Shown: positions 27,584 to 36,066 of the stretch, piece after piece | Layout of the letters: the number at the start of each line of letters is the position of its first letter | Numbering within the stretch: the first letter of the stretch is position 1 | From: Ensifer adhaerens | Lineage (GTDB): Bacteria; Pseudomonadota; Alphaproteobacteria; Rhizobiales; Rhizobiaceae | Direction: 5' to 3' | NCBI RefSeq assembly: GCF_013283195.1 | Contig: NZ_JABEKT010000001.1 | Span: forward strand, 1,614,199 to 1,678,198 | DNA length: 64,000 nt | Position numbers and translations under genes: made by a program | The notes under the pieces: model-generated | What the model was told of the DNA's origin: nothing | The model's database searches: none | What the model saw: only the letters and a program-made list of their open reading frames with translations

Positions 27584-27865
27584 TTGAATGATCCGCTGGT
27601 GCGCGATTGGATCGTTATCCTTGACGGGTTTGCCCTTGAATATGTTCGGACCCATCCCGTACATGCGCAGCCGCAGTCTCACTTGACCGATCGTCGTGAA
27701 CGCAATGAAGCGATCGATGTATGTATCGGTGAACCGTCAACGATTGGCGGAGGATGCGGTCACGCCCTGTTAAACCAGTTTGCTTGCATGCTGATGCCCG
27801 AGAGGGTGGCCTGCATTCCTGGTCTGGAGAGACTTCCTGAAACGGCATTCCTCGACGTACCTTAG
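27584..27865 (+). pseudogene. GNAT acetyltransferase remnant (AAC(6')-like)
   Basis: The frame from 27584 reads RDWIVILDGFALEYVRTHPVHA and then AIDVCIGEPSTIGGGCGHALLNQFA, matching the D-FIGEP-x-x-G-GHG-A core of aminoglycoside 6'-acetyltransferase-like GNAT proteins. Upstream in the same frame there are stops and the downstream half has lost the acetyl-CoA motif, so only a middle segment remains. Confidence 0.45.
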
Positions 27866-27894
27866 CAATGTTCGGGGCGGGCGCGTCAATCTAT

Positions 27895-28080
27895 CTACCA
27901 GTTTATCGGCTTGCCGTCGTAGGCAAGGAATCGCCCCGTATCTGCCGGATCAAGCTGGTCAAGAACGCTGAGCATCGCACTCGCGCTCTCATCGGGGCGC
28001 ATCCGCTCTTGGCCAATCGTATCCCAAGGCCGCCGTTCGGCGCGGGCCGTCGTCTCCGCGAACCACTCGAGATGGGCAGC
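27895..28080 (-). pseudogene. C-terminal fragment of a short-chain dehydrogenase
   Basis: Read on the minus strand this encodes AAHLEWFAETTARAERRPWDTIG ... ESASAMLSVLDQLDPADTGRFLAYDGKPINW followed by a stop at 27897-27895. The ending GRF-YDG-PI-W is typical of a class of SDR proteins. The fragment stops abruptly at about 28080 against an oppositely oriented LacI fragment, so it is a rearrangement scar. Confidence 0.5.
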
Positions 28081-28569
28081 GTTCGAAAGCAATCTGATAC
28101 AGCACGGTCGCAAGCACTTGCTTTTTCTTGGCGCACGCATGCAGGAAGACCGGCGTGCAGCACTGCGCGCGGACGGTATCGCGTCGACCGCCCGTGCCGT
28201 CCGCATCCACGCGGACGTCATTCAGCAACCCGCCCCTCCAATGCCGCGGTCGGTGCAATCATGCTAGAGGAAGCCATGCGACGCTTTCCGGAAGTGGACG
28301 GAATCGCCTGCTCGAACGACCATCTTGCGCTGGGCGTCCTGTTTGAATGCCAACGCATGGACATCGAGATCCCCGAGCGTCTTGCCGTCGTGGGGTTTGT
28401 CGATCTCAGCTTCAGTTCGGCAAGCAATCCCGCCTTGACGACAATCAAGCCGCCAGGCGCATTGATCGGCACCGAGGCCGCCCGCATGATCATCGAACGC
28501 ACTGCCGGCAAATCGGTGTTGCGAGGTCGGCAGATCCATACGCGCTTCAATCAAAGGCAGACAAGCTAG
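28078..28569 (+). pseudogene. LacI-family regulator remnant (C-terminal part)
   Basis: The 3' part reads AMRRFPEVDGIACSNDHLALGVLFECQRMDIEIPERLAVVGFVDLSFSSASNPALTTIKPPG ... EAARMIIER, a clear LacI/GalR effector-domain end. Upstream, a different frame gives LIQHGRKHLLFLGARMQEDRRAALRADGIAS, the expected preceding segment, so at least one frameshift (near 28230) separates them. The N-terminal DNA-binding half is absent. Confidence 0.6.
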
Positions 28570-28617
28570 CCCCGGGTAGGCGCGGTCAGGTCGTCGGCGA
28601 TCCCGAGCGGCAGAATG

Positions 28618-28762
28618 TCATCCCGTCAACTGGTTTGACAGGAATGTGCGCAATCTTTCGCTGTGTGGCCGCACAAGAATATCTCTTGGATTGCCCTCTT
28701 CAGCGATCACGCCCTGGCTCAGGAACACCACACGATTACCAACGTCACGCGCAAACGACACC
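28618..28762 (-). pseudogene. C-terminal end of an amino-acid ABC transporter ATPase
   Basis: On the minus strand the sequence reads VSFARDVGNRVVFLSQGVIAEEGNP then RDILVRPHSERLRTFLSNQLTG and a stop (TCA 28618-28620). This is the last 48 residues of a HisP/OccP-type ATPase. Nothing before the switch region remains; it abuts the cytochrome c gene end at 28764. Confidence 0.6.
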
Positions 28763-28763
28763 G

Positions 28764-29144
28764 CTATTGTCCATTCAGGGATTTGAGATAGGCCATCACA
28801 TCCGCGATGTCCTGCGCGGACTTGAGGCCCGAAAAGGCCATGCGCGTCTTCGGGATCATGGTCCTTGGGCCGGCTAGAAATGTTGCGAGCGCTGCTTCAT
28901 CCCATTTCAGCCCCTTACTGGCCTCCTGCTTCAGAGCATCTGAGTAGTTTTTGTAGTCAGCAATGGATGCTGCTTGTCGATCGATAATTCCTACCAGATG
29001 CGGGCCGACCTTGTTTATAGGCTCATCGACGTTATGGCAGGCTGCACACGTCTTGAAGACCATGGCGCCGGTCTCGGAGCTGCCATCGGCCGAGTGACCA
29101 GCGGCAGGGAGAGCCAGAAAGAGAATGGCCGCAGCAAATTTCAT
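28764..29144 (-). CDS. Class I cytochrome c, electron-acceptor subunit
   Basis: 126 residues with a signal peptide (about 1-19), a haem-binding CAACH at residues 33-37 and a distal methionine in KTRMAFSG. The length and fold are those of mitochondrial-type cytochrome c. The ATG at 29144 follows GGAGAT; a start at 29156 is less well placed. It is the last gene of a minus-strand cluster with a GMC flavoprotein and its subunit 3, so it probably carries electrons from sugar or polyol oxidation in the periplasm to the respiratory chain. Confidence 0.85.
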   Translation of the reverse strand: MKFAAAILFLALPAAGHSADGSSETGAMVFKTCAACHNVDEPINKVGPHLVGIIDRQAASIADYKNYSDALKQEASKGLKWDEAALATFLAGPRTMIPKTRMAFSGLKSAQDIADVMAYLKSLNGQ

Positions 29145-29162
29145 TCGGATCTCCATAAAAGG

Positions 29163-29182
29163 TGGCCGGCTAAAGCCGGCCA
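29163..29182 (-). other. Hairpin between flavoprotein and cytochrome c genes
   Basis: An 8-bp perfect stem (29163-29170 with 29175-29182, loop TAAA) lies just upstream of the cytochrome c start on the minus strand, in the 109-bp gap after the flavoprotein gene. It may tune relative expression. Confidence 0.4.
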
Positions 29183-29253
29183 GAGGTGGCGCGGCTTGCC
29201 TGACGCGCGACCGCCGGCCGCCCAGGAGCGGCCGGGGAGGATCACAGTAGAGG

Positions 29254-30825
29254 TCAGATCGTACCGGCTGCCATCTCTTTCGCGATGTAGTCGGCCTGAC
29301 GGATTGCGAGTGTGACGATCGTCAGCGTCGGGTTCTCTGCACCCCCCGTCGTGAACTGGCTGCCGTCGGACACGAAGAGGTTTTTCATGTCGTGCGTCTG
29401 GCCCCATTTGTTGACGACGCCGTCCTGTGGCTTTTCGCTCATGCGGTTAGTGCCGAGATTGTGCGTCGAGGGGTAGGGCGGCGTGGGGAAGCTACGCGTC
29501 GCGCCGACGGCTGCATAAAGCGCCTCGCCCTGTGTGTAGGCATGGTTGCGCATCGCGACATCGTTCGCATGGTCCGTGAACCAGACGTCAGGGATCGGCA
29601 TGCCGTACTTGTCCTTCATTTCACCATGCAGCTTCACCGCATTCTGTTCCTGCGGCATGTCCTCACCAACGATCCAGAGACCCGCCATGTTGGCATAGCT
29701 GTCCATGGCAGAGGCGAAGGACCGACCCCAGCCGCCCGGATCGAGGAAGGCGGCCATGAAGGGTACGCCGAGCGCTAGGGTTTCCAGCTCATACCCGCCG
29801 ACGAAGCCGCGCGCCGGGTCGTGTTTCGCCTCGTCCCTAATGATGCCGGCCATGGTGGTGCCGCGATAGAAATGGACGGGCTTTTCGAACACGGCATAGA
29901 CTGAACCCGTTGTGTGGCGCATATAGTTCTTGCCGACCTGACCGGAGGAGTTGGCGAGACCGTCGGGAAATTTGCTCGAGGCCGAATTGAGCAGGAGGCG
30001 GGGACTTTCGATGGAATTGCCGGCGACGCAGACGATGCGAGCCTTCTGGCTTTGCAGCTTGCCGTCTTTGTCCGCATAGACCACGGCCGTGACCTTGCCG
30101 CTGTCGTCATGCTCGATCTTGACGACATGCGCGTTCGGCCGCACCTCCAGCTTGCCGGTTGCCTCGCCCTTCGGGATTTCCGTGTAGAGCGTCGACCATT
30201 TGGCGCCCCATTTGCATCCCTGGAAACAGAAACCCGTCTGCTGACAGCTCATACGGTCATCGCGATCGGCGGAGTTGATGGCCATGCGACCGGTGTGACA
30301 TTCTTTGTAGCCAAGCCTGTCAGCGCCGGCTTTGAATACCTTGAAGTTATTGTTGCCCGGCAGCCCTTCAATGCCGTTGGTGCGGGTCACCCCCATCTTG
30401 TCTTCCGCCCTGGCATAGTACGGCTCGAGCTCAGCCAAGGTCAGCGGCCAGTCGAGCAGGTTGGCGCCCTCGACCTCGCCATAATGTGTCAGCGTCTTGA
30501 ACTCGTGCTCCTGGAAGCGCAGGGATGCGCCGGCCCAGTGTGTCGTCGTGCCGCCCACCGCCTTTACGATCCAGGCCGGCAGGTTGGGAAAGTCCTTCGA
30601 GACGCGCCAGCCGCCGCCGGTCGTGCGGTGGTCAAGCCAGGCGAGCTGGGCGAAACTGTCCCATTCGTCGTTGATGAAATCCTCGTGTTCAATACGCGCA
30701 CCGGCCTCGAGCACGACGACGTCGATGCCCTTTTGCGCCAGCTCGTTGCCGAGCGTGCCGCCGCCGGCACCTGAACCGATGATGACGACCACGCTGTCGT
30801 CGTTGAGATCATAAGGAGCTGTCAT
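29254..30825 (-). CDS. GMC-family oxidoreductase, gluconate/sugar dehydrogenase flavin subunit
   Basis: 523 residues. The FAD motif GSGAGGGTLGNELAQKGIDVVVLEAGARIEHEDF is near the N terminus and the GMC C-terminal block includes STHNLGTNRMSEKP with the catalytic histidine and NPTLTIVTLAIRQADYIA. The central CQQTGFCFQGC cysteine cluster is typical of the gluconate 2-dehydrogenase/fructose dehydrogenase/FAD-glucose dehydrogenase large subunit. ATG 30825 follows GGAGGAAACC. With the Tat-bearing subunit 3 upstream and cytochrome c downstream it forms a membrane-associated periplasmic dehydrogenase; it has no signal of its own and would be co-exported with subunit 3. Substrate (gluconate, sorbosone, glucose) uncertain. 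Confidence 0.88.
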   Translation of the reverse strand: MTAPYDLNDDSVVVIIGSGAGGGTLGNELAQKGIDVVVLEAGARIEHEDFINDEWDSFAQLAWLDHRTTGGGWRVSKDFPNLPAWIVKAVGGTTTHWAGASLRFQEHEFKTLTHYGEVEGANLLDWPLTLAELEPYYARAEDKMGVTRTNGIEGLPGNNNFKVFKAGADRLGYKECHTGRMAINSADRDDRMSCQQTGFCFQGCKWGAKWSTLYTEIPKGEATGKLEVRPNAHVVKIEHDDSGKVTAVVYADKDGKLQSQKARIVCVAGNSIESPRLLLNSASSKFPDGLANSSGQVGKNYMRHTTGSVYAVFEKPVHFYRGTTMAGIIRDEAKHDPARGFVGGYELETLALGVPFMAAFLDPGGWGRSFASAMDSYANMAGLWIVGEDMPQEQNAVKLHGEMKDKYGMPIPDVWFTDHANDVAMRNHAYTQGEALYAAVGATRSFPTPPYPSTHNLGTNRMSEKPQDGVVNKWGQTHDMKNLFVSDGSQFTTGGAENPTLTIVTLAIRQADYIAKEMAAGTI

Positions 30826-30905
30826 GGTTTCCTCCTGAAACATGGACGATCGGCGCCATGCGCCTCGCAGCTGCGCCTCCTCCAGCGCCGGCCGTCAAAT
30901 CGTCG

Positions 30906-31436
30906 TCAAAGCCATTCGATGTCGTCGAAACCGCGGGCGATATAGCCGCCTTTTGAATAGGATTCGCCCTCGTAGCCGAAATGTGGCCAGAGCTCCTTCT
31001 GGTTATAGAATGAGACGACGAGGTCGCCGCGCACCGCCTGGAAGAATGGCGTTGTCTCGATCTCGCGCAGGATCTCGACGCGGTCGTCCTCCCAACCGAG
31101 GCCACGGTAGCCGCCTTCACCGGCCCGCTTGTCGAGATCGGCAATGCCAGCCTCGATCAATTCCTTATGTTGCCCGTCCGTGCCTGCCTTGGTGTCATGC
31201 CCCTTCACGGCGATGGCGTAGAAACGGTCGGCGATAGAATCGTGCGGATAGATATCGCGGGCGAGCTTGATCAGCGTGGCCATGGTGTCGGGCTTCAGCG
31301 CCGTCGTCGCCATCCCCCACGCCCTGTCCGGGCTGATCACCGCACTGCCGGTAATTATGAGCGCGGCGCCGATCGTGCCGCGCTTCAAAAGCTCGCGCCG
31401 GGAAAGACCGGGACGCTGCTCGTAGATGGTGGTCAT
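30906..31436 (-). CDS. Gluconate 2-dehydrogenase subunit 3-family protein
   Basis: 176 residues. A twin-arginine signal SRRELLKRG occurs at residues 12-20 followed by a hydrophobic stretch (GAALIITGSAVI). The rest matches the small gamma subunit family (KLARDIYPHDSIADRFYAIAV ... FYNQKELWPHFGYEGESYSKGGYIARGF). It is the Tat hitch-hiker chaperone of the GMC flavin subunit encoded 80 bp downstream. Confidence 0.87.
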   Translation of the reverse strand: MTTIYEQRPGLSRRELLKRGTIGAALIITGSAVISPDRAWGMATTALKPDTMATLIKLARDIYPHDSIADRFYAIAVKGHDTKAGTDGQHKELIEAGIADLDKRAGEGGYRGLGWEDDRVEILREIETTPFFQAVRGDLVVSFYNQKELWPHFGYEGESYSKGGYIARGFDDIEWL

Positions 31437-31493
31437 GTTGCATTCCTCCCATTGCGTTTGAAACCGGCGGCTCTCCTCAGGCCGCCGATCCGT

Positions 31494-31889
31494 TCATTTG
31501 AAACGGCCGTGCCGTTGCAGGACCTCGATCTTGTAGCCATCAGGATCGGTAACGAAGAAGAAGCGGGCGACAGCGCCGCCATCGCCTTTGAATTCCACTA
31601 TCTTGCCAATGGTGAAACCGAGCGCCGAAAGGCGGGCGTGTTCGCTATCGAGGTCGGAAACCGACACGGCGAAATGGCCGTAGCCGTCGCCGAGATTGTA
31701 GGGCTCCGCGCGGCCCTTATTGATCGTCAGCTCAAGCTCGAATTCGCTTTCGGCGTTGCGCATGTAAACGAGAGTGAAGGTCTCGAAGTCGAGCCTGTCG
31801 GCGACGGCAAGGCCGAAGGCATCCTTATAGAAGGCGACGGACCGGTCTTCGTCCAGAACGCGGATCATCGAGTGGATGGATTTCGCCAT
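31494..31889 (-). CDS. VOC-family protein (glyoxalase I-like)
   Basis: 131 residues, two beta-alpha-beta-beta-beta modules of the vicinal oxygen chelate fold. HSMIRVLDEDRSVAFYKDAFGLAVADR begins the first, GHFAVSVSDLDSEHARLSALGF the second, and FVTDPDGYKIEVLQRHG closes it with the last metal-binding glutamate. The H-E-H-E ligand pattern and length match lactoylglutathione lyase. First gene of the minus-strand GMC cluster, perhaps detoxifying reactive carbonyl products. Confidence 0.78.
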   Translation of the reverse strand: MAKSIHSMIRVLDEDRSVAFYKDAFGLAVADRLDFETFTLVYMRNAESEFELELTINKGRAEPYNLGDGYGHFAVSVSDLDSEHARLSALGFTIGKIVEFKGDGGAVARFFFVTDPDGYKIEVLQRHGRFK

Positions 31890-32099
31890 GCTGTCTTTCC
31901 TGCTTGGAGTTCGAAGTGTTGCAGTGAATGTGCGCCTGGATTCGCCGTTGCGGGTAGCAGCCTGTTACCGCACGCTGATTTTCATTTCTGGAGTTGCAGA
32001 AGAAGGATATTTTGCGTTTTCCGGCGTGGAAGGATGATTTGACCAGGCGCAGGCCGCGCCGCATAATCACATCATAAAAACAAGACTGGAGGATATGCC

Positions 32100-32408
32100 A
32101 TGTGTGAGGTTTTTGCGGGCCAGGACCCGCAACGCTACCGCCCCGTCAACCGTTCGGTGCGGATTGGTGGGCACTCGACGAGCATTCAGCTCGAAGCTGC
32201 TTTCTGGGTGCTGATCGACGAAATTGCGGCCGGCCAGGGCATGTCGACGTCGCGTTTTCTCTCAACACTCTACGACGAGGCGCTGGAGATCAACGGCGCA
32301 GTATCGAATTTCGCATCGCTTCTGCGCACGAGCTGTCTGATCTACCTAATGGGCGGCGCCGAAAAAAGCGACGTCGGCAGTAAGTTTCATATTGTTGCTG
32401 CTGAGTAG
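32100..32408 (+). CDS. Ribbon-helix-helix domain protein
   Basis: 102 residues with the RHH_4-type pattern NRSVRIGGHSTSIQLEAAFWVLIDEIAAGQGMSTSRFLSTLYDEAL. These small proteins are common in alphaproteobacteria and likely bind DNA, but targets are unknown. ATG 32100 has GGAGG ten bases ahead. It is divergent from the GMC cluster with a 210-bp gap between them. Confidence 0.75.
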   Translation: MCEVFAGQDPQRYRPVNRSVRIGGHSTSIQLEAAFWVLIDEIAAGQGMSTSRFLSTLYDEALEINGAVSNFASLLRTSCLIYLMGGAEKSDVGSKFHIVAAE

Positions 32409-32576
32409 CAGGCGAAAAAAGGCCTTCTTTTTTAAAGTGTGCGGCCGCCGCGGCAGGGCGAGCATGGCAGGCGCCCCTGTTTCGATGTTCGCAGTGCCCT
32501 CTGGCCTCCGAAGCTCTTGGTCGTAAGCGGTTTGTTGGCCAAGTTCGACTTGAGAAAAGGTGCCGGCAGCTTCAAC

Positions 32577-33554
32577 TCATAGATCAAACTGATAGCGAAG
32601 AACGTAATCTGTATCCTTGGCCTCGATCGGCTTCTTGCACTCGGAGCAAGCCACAATCGCTGAAAAATCCTGTCCGCAGGCCTTATGGCGCAGTCGCAAA
32701 GGTGGCTTTCCATCGGCAAGCCACCGGTCTCCCCATGCCATCATCACGAGCATCGGCTTGTAGAGGTCCAGGCCCATTTCAGTGAAGCGATACTCAAAGC
32801 GATCGCCAGAATTGTAAGGGACCTTTCGCAGGACGCCGGATTGAACGAGCCGGGCTAGCCTATCCGCAAGGATGTTCGTCGCTATGCCCAGGTTTTCCCG
32901 CATTTCTTCGAAGCGTCGGACGCCGTACCACCCCTCGCGGAGAATAAGGAAACTCCACCGGTCCCCGATTATGGCGAGGGTGCGAGCCACCGAGCAGGGT
33001 CGTACCCGCTCAAGAAGGGTTGGGTCAGAGCTGCGGCGGGAGGTTGGGCGCGCTTCGACAGGAGCGTAGCCGGCACCCGGCCCATCGCGGGGCGCAACCT
33101 CTCGCGCGGTAAAGGGTTCAAGGCACTCGCTACAAACGGTAACTGGATGGCATTCACAACCACATCCCTTGTGTACCAATTGGAGCGGGGGCTTGCTCCC
33201 CCCGGTCAACCATTTGTCGCCGAACTCCATCAAGGACAACATGGTGGGAAAGAGGTCCTTGCCCCGAGGTGTTAGAAAATATTGCTGACCGGGCTCGTTC
33301 GGCCGCTTCCCGAGGCTGAAGATTTCGTTTGCGACCAAAGCTGAAAGTCGCGACGACAAGGTCTGACGGGGAATCCCCAGGCGCTGATGAAACTTGTCAA
33401 AACGTCGGACGCCGAAATAGGCTTCGCGAAGTATCAGGAAGTTCCAGGTATCGAGGACGATCTCCATCGTGCGACGAACGGACGATTGCCGTTGCAGCAG
33501 CAGGGGAGACTGCGGGGAACCCGCTGCGGATTGAATTTTGCTGATCTTGTTCAA
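32577..33554 (-). CDS. Tandem HxlR-family transcriptional regulator (two domains in one chain)
   Basis: 325 residues: one HxlR winged helix at about residues 25-120 (SSVRRTMEIVLDTWNFLILREAYFGVRRFDKF ... YFLTPRGKDLFPTMLSLMEFGDKWL) and a second at about 185-280 (CSVARTLAIIGDRWSFLILREGWYGVRRFEEM ... YRFTEMGLDLYKPMLVMMAWGDRWL). Each is followed by a CxxC pair in a short tail (VCSECLEPF; ACSECKKPI) that may bind zinc. Single-domain HxlR proteins are about 110-150 residues and work as dimers; this one is a covalent pseudo-dimer. The start appears to be TTG at 33554, because the next ATG (residue 30) falls inside helix 1. A 15/17 copy of a motif found in the two neighbouring divergent promoters lies 59 bp upstream. 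Confidence 0.85.
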   Translation of the reverse strand: MNKISKIQSAAGSPQSPLLLQRQSSVRRTMEIVLDTWNFLILREAYFGVRRFDKFHQRLGIPRQTLSSRLSALVANEIFSLGKRPNEPGQQYFLTPRGKDLFPTMLSLMEFGDKWLTGGSKPPLQLVHKGCGCECHPVTVCSECLEPFTAREVAPRDGPGAGYAPVEARPTSRRSSDPTLLERVRPCSVARTLAIIGDRWSFLILREGWYGVRRFEEMRENLGIATNILADRLARLVQSGVLRKVPYNSGDRFEYRFTEMGLDLYKPMLVMMAWGDRWLADGKPPLRLRHKACGQDFSAIVACSECKKPIEAKDTDYVLRYQFDL

Positions 33555-33612
33555 GGCGATAACAATCGTTTTCCGGCCAAAGCGAAATCACACCTCGTGA
33601 CTATAAAATGCC

Positions 33613-33629
33613 AAGTCTAATATTGAAAG
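33613..33629. promoter_or_regulatory. Candidate HxlR operator, site A
   Basis: AAGTCTAATATTGAAAG, 15 of 17 identical to the motif at 42736-42752, lies 59 bp upstream of the tandem HxlR gene and after the end of the Mo-hydroxylase gene. This position would allow autoregulation. Confidence 0.5.
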
Positions 33630-33669
33630 TTTCCCAAACGTTTTATCTCCATCTAATTGCAGGCAAATC

Positions 33670-36066
33670 TCAGGCGCAGTCGCCGTGATCACCTGCCGCC
33701 TTCCGGCGGCGCAGCATCTGGAATATTCTCTCGGGCGTCACAGGCAGCGTCTCCACTGAAACGCCCAGATGGGACAGCGCGTCGGATACCGCGTTTGCGA
33801 TTGTCGCTGGCGCACCGATCGTCCCTCCTTCACCCATGCCGCGGAACCCGCCGATATTGTTAGGCAGGTCTGCCTCAATGTGGACAATCCCGATGTCGGG
33901 CACATTGCTTGCAACGGGGACCAGGTAGTCGGCGAGGCTGGCGGCGACCGGTTGTCCCTGGTCGTCGTGAATGACTTCCTCTAGTAGCGCCGCGCCTATT
34001 CCCTGTGCGACCGCGCCGTGTACCTGTCCATCTACGATCATCGGATTGATGATCTTGCCGCAGTCTTCGGCGACCACGTAACGCAGGATTTTCACGCCAT
34101 AGGTTGCTGGGTCGACCTCGACCATCGCGAGATGTGTCGACGAACAGGCGGTGCCCAGATAGGGATCGTACGTTTCCGATGCGGTCAGGTCCTCGCGCTG
34201 GTCGCGCGGGATGCGGCCCATTTGCGTGTATACAGCGGACGCGACCTCCTTGAGTGTCATCGTGGCGTTCGAACTGCGGCTCGAGATGATCCCGTCGTGA
34301 ATGTCGAGGTCTTCGACGTTCTGCTCCAGAAGGTAGGCGGCCGCACGCAACACCTTTCCCTTGACCACGCGGGCCGCAAGGGTCGCCGCGCCTCCGCCAA
34401 GGACCGCCGAGCGGCTGGCGTAGGTCCCGCTCGACATGGGTACCAATGCGCTGTCGCCGTGCCTGACCTCGATGTCCTCAAGCTTGCAGCCGAGTTCGTC
34501 GACGATAACCTGCGCAAGCGTGGTTTCCAGCCCCTGTCCGTGAGAGGAGATCCCGAACGCGGCAGTGATGGCCCCCGTCGCATCGATTTCGATTTTGGAC
34601 GTCTCAGTCCCGGTATTGATCGGCATTCCCGGCGCGACCGAGATGCGCGAACCAATACCGGTGAGCTCCGCGTAGCTCGCAAGGCCGATGCCGACCCAGC
34701 GGCCGCTCTTTCTCGCTTCGTCTCGTTCACGGACGAGGTTGGGATAGTCTACGTGATCGCACGCGCCCTGGAGGCATTCCTGGAAGGCTGATTTGTCCCA
34801 TATGATGCCAGATGCGGTGCGGTAGGGAAATTCCTCGGCTCTGACCAGGTTCTTCCTGCGGAATTCGACGGGGTCCATCCCGAGCTTTCGGGCGGCCATT
34901 TCGACGAGCCGCTCCATCGCGAACGTCGACGAAGGTCGGCCGACGCCGCGGTAAGGTCCTGTCGGCGGCTTTGGCGTGAGGACGCCCCTGATACGACCGC
35001 GGTAGTGCTCCATCCGGTAGGGCCCAGGGAGGAAGCTGACCACTTGCACGGTTTCGAGCGCGGCGGTCCACGGATAGATGGAGTACGCACCGACATCGCC
35101 GATGACATCGGCTCTAAGGCCGATCAGCATACCATCGCTGGTTACCGCGAGTTCCGCCTCGATCAGTTCGTCGAATGCCTGGCTTGTCGCAGACAAATCC
35201 TCGAGGCGATCGCTGACGAACTTGACAGGACGCTTCAGTTTCCGGGCGAGGGCGCACACGAGAATTTCCTCTCCGTAGAGAGATCCCTTGCCACCGAAAC
35301 TTCCACCGACATCCGGAGCGACCACCCGCAGGCGGGTTCCCGGCAAGTCGAGACAGCCGGATAGGACGTCCCGGATTACTCCGGGGATGTTGGACGAGGT
35401 GTAAAGGACAAGCGATTGCTTCCGGCCGTCCCATTCGGCGAGATAGGACCTGTTCTCCATCGCGACCGCCGTCTTTCGGGTCATCCGGAAACGGCCCTTG
35501 ACCGTTACCGCCGCATCCTCGAAGGCGGCATCCACGTCTCCTCGCTTGAACTCACGTCTAATGATCGTGTTCGTTCCAGCTTCTTCATGCAGGAGCGGGG
35601 CATCGTCCTTGACGGCGTCTACCTGCCGGATCGCAAAAGGAAGCGATTCGTATTCGATGTTGATGTGCTCGAGCGCGTCCTCGGCGGCATAGCGGCTTTC
35701 CGCGACGACCGCGACGACCGGCTCGCCCACATACCGCACCTTCTCACGAGCCAGGGGCCAGATCGGAGTTGCGTAGTATCCGGGCATGCGCGAGGTTGGA
35801 ATGGCCGGATTGATCTCGCCTTCCAGATCGCTTGCATCATAGATTGCGACCACGCCTGGGACGGAAAAGGCGTCGCCAACGTCGATGTTCAGAATGCGGG
35901 CATGAGGTTGGTCTGAGCGTCGCAGGGCGACATGCAGCATACCTGCGGGAGCCATATCGTCCACATACTGCCCGACGCCCGCGAGAAGTCGCGGATCCTC
36001 CGTGCGTTTGACGCGCTTGCCGACCAGCTTTGGACGAAGTTCAATGGAATGATCGCCGTGGCTCAT
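33670..36066 (-). CDS. Molybdenum hydroxylase large subunit (CoxL/XdhA-like, form II)
   Basis: 798-residue molybdopterin-cytosine-dinucleotide-binding catalytic subunit. It begins LVGKRVKRTEDPRLLAGVGQYVDDM, the usual family start. The active-site loop reads TGPYRGVGRPSSTFAMERLVE, the AYRGAGR-type of form II enzymes, not the VAYRCSFR loop of true CO dehydrogenase, so it is not a CO oxidiser. The catalytic glutamate is in GMGEGGTIGAP near residue 743. Its ATG overlaps the lactonase stop (ATGA). With the 2Fe-2S and FAD subunits upstream it hydroxylates a carbon, probably on a heterocycle or CoA thioester; relatives include furoyl-CoA, nicotinate and isoquinoline-type hydroxylases. Confidence 0.88.
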   Translation of the reverse strand: MSHGDHSIELRPKLVGKRVKRTEDPRLLAGVGQYVDDMAPAGMLHVALRRSDQPHARILNIDVGDAFSVPGVVAIYDASDLEGEINPAIPTSRMPGYYATPIWPLAREKVRYVGEPVVAVVAESRYAAEDALEHINIEYESLPFAIRQVDAVKDDAPLLHEEAGTNTIIRREFKRGDVDAAFEDAAVTVKGRFRMTRKTAVAMENRSYLAEWDGRKQSLVLYTSSNIPGVIRDVLSGCLDLPGTRLRVVAPDVGGSFGGKGSLYGEEILVCALARKLKRPVKFVSDRLEDLSATSQAFDELIEAELAVTSDGMLIGLRADVIGDVGAYSIYPWTAALETVQVVSFLPGPYRMEHYRGRIRGVLTPKPPTGPYRGVGRPSSTFAMERLVEMAARKLGMDPVEFRRKNLVRAEEFPYRTASGIIWDKSAFQECLQGACDHVDYPNLVRERDEARKSGRWVGIGLASYAELTGIGSRISVAPGMPINTGTETSKIEIDATGAITAAFGISSHGQGLETTLAQVIVDELGCKLEDIEVRHGDSALVPMSSGTYASRSAVLGGGAATLAARVVKGKVLRAAAYLLEQNVEDLDIHDGIISSRSSNATMTLKEVASAVYTQMGRIPRDQREDLTASETYDPYLGTACSSTHLAMVEVDPATYGVKILRYVVAEDCGKIINPMIVDGQVHGAVAQGIGAALLEEVIHDDQGQPVAASLADYLVPVASNVPDIGIVHIEADLPNNIGGFRGMGEGGTIGAPATIANAVSDALSHLGVSVETLPVTPERIFQMLRRRKAAGDHGDCA

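Noticed and set aside
27868-28569. A 233-codon open frame read as one gene
   Set aside because: Only its last 100 codons resemble LacI; the first part is antisense to an SDR tail and the middle is out of frame, so it is a composite of fragments.
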